Shown here piece after piece: positions 32,543-32,734 of a stretch of 32,734 nt of DNA. Numbering within the stretch: the stretch's first letter is position 1; each line of letters opens with the position of its first letter. The stretch is from DUZB01 sp964407525 (GTDB lineage Bacteria; Desulfobacterota; DSM-4660; Desulfatiglandales; Desulfatiglandaceae), in contig CAYOWC010000021.1 of NCBI GenBank assembly GCA_964407525.1, positions 1 through 32,734 on the forward strand, read 5' to 3'. Below the pieces are notes generated by a model. It did not search any database. It was not told where the DNA came from and saw nothing but the letters and a program-made list of their open reading frames with translations. The position numbers and the translations under genes were made by a program.

Positions 32543-32734
32543 AACAGGGTGCCTCTAACCTTGCGCTTTACTCGGACTGGTGCTGCGCTGCCGCTCCTCA
32601 CCAACCGGTAAGCTCGAAACTATCCATCTTAAAATCAAGAAAATAATTACACCAAAAGTCACACCACAAAAAGATATTACGTAAATATTCGGTTTGGCCC
32701 TTCCTGAGTCAATTTTTCAACAAAACTCTAAATT

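Noticed and set aside
24308..32734. Duplicated tRNA-Cys 3' end as an attachment site
   Set aside because: No second copy of the CAAATCCGATTGCCGCC stretch was seen within the window.
1..32734. CRISPR array
   Set aside because: No regularly spaced direct repeats of 24-40 bp with unique spacers were seen on reading through.

Overview
This 32.7-kb stretch comes from a draft assembly, with two 100-N scaffold gaps (6186-6285 and 11983-12082). Gene content points to a strictly anaerobic Desulfobacterota ('deltaproteobacterium'), probably a sulfate reducer or syntroph. The clues are a selenocysteine formate dehydrogenase with HdrA-like partners and a NuoE-type protein, a queA-tgt-yajC-secD-secF cluster, and a DUF2065 protein. 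The assignment is inferred from gene families, not from an rRNA gene.

Region 1 (1-2700, minus strand) is an electron-transfer cluster: a short HdrA N-terminal module, a NuoE-like [2Fe-2S] protein, an HdrA-module/polyferredoxin fusion, and the start of formate dehydrogenase fdhA, which runs off the left edge. Three of the four genes contain an in-frame UGA that reads best as selenocysteine. The fdhA UGA is followed by a SECIS hairpin with a GGUCU loop. A stop-codon-naive gene caller breaks all three genes.

Region 2 (3000-24440) is housekeeping. It holds a Mut7-C protein, a lytic transglycosylase, purC, grpE-dnaK and an LpoA-like lipoprotein. On the minus strand lie argS, a SPOR protein, a short N-acetylglutamate-synthase-like GNAT, tatB and tatC. 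On the plus strand lie a DUF2065 protein, queA, tgt, yajC, secD, secF, a TPR membrane protein and a Nudix hydrolase, followed by tRNA-Gly(GCC), tRNA-Cys(GCA) and a strong terminator. tatB is interrupted by a scaffold gap inside a Lys/Glu repeat.

Region 3 (24440-32734) is an accessory region directly downstream of the tRNA pair. It is rich in decayed genes: a phage/plasmid-type remnant, a MerR regulator broken by a 4-bp duplication, a frameshifted and truncated DUF4277-type transposase, and a 5'-truncated caspase-like/PEGA/FGE/DUF1566 protein whose lectin-fold domains look like targets of a diversity-generating retroelement. Intact-looking genes include an overlapping three-gene operon (SDH/Clp-fold serine protease, small protein with an antitoxin-like tail, GNAT toxin-like acetyltransferase) and small unknown genes at the right edge. 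One of these is preceded by a heavily structured intergenic segment.

The best candidates for undescribed biology are the selenoprotein HdrA-fragment/formate dehydrogenase module, the protease/antitoxin-like/GNAT operon and the caspase-FGE-DUF1566 protein.
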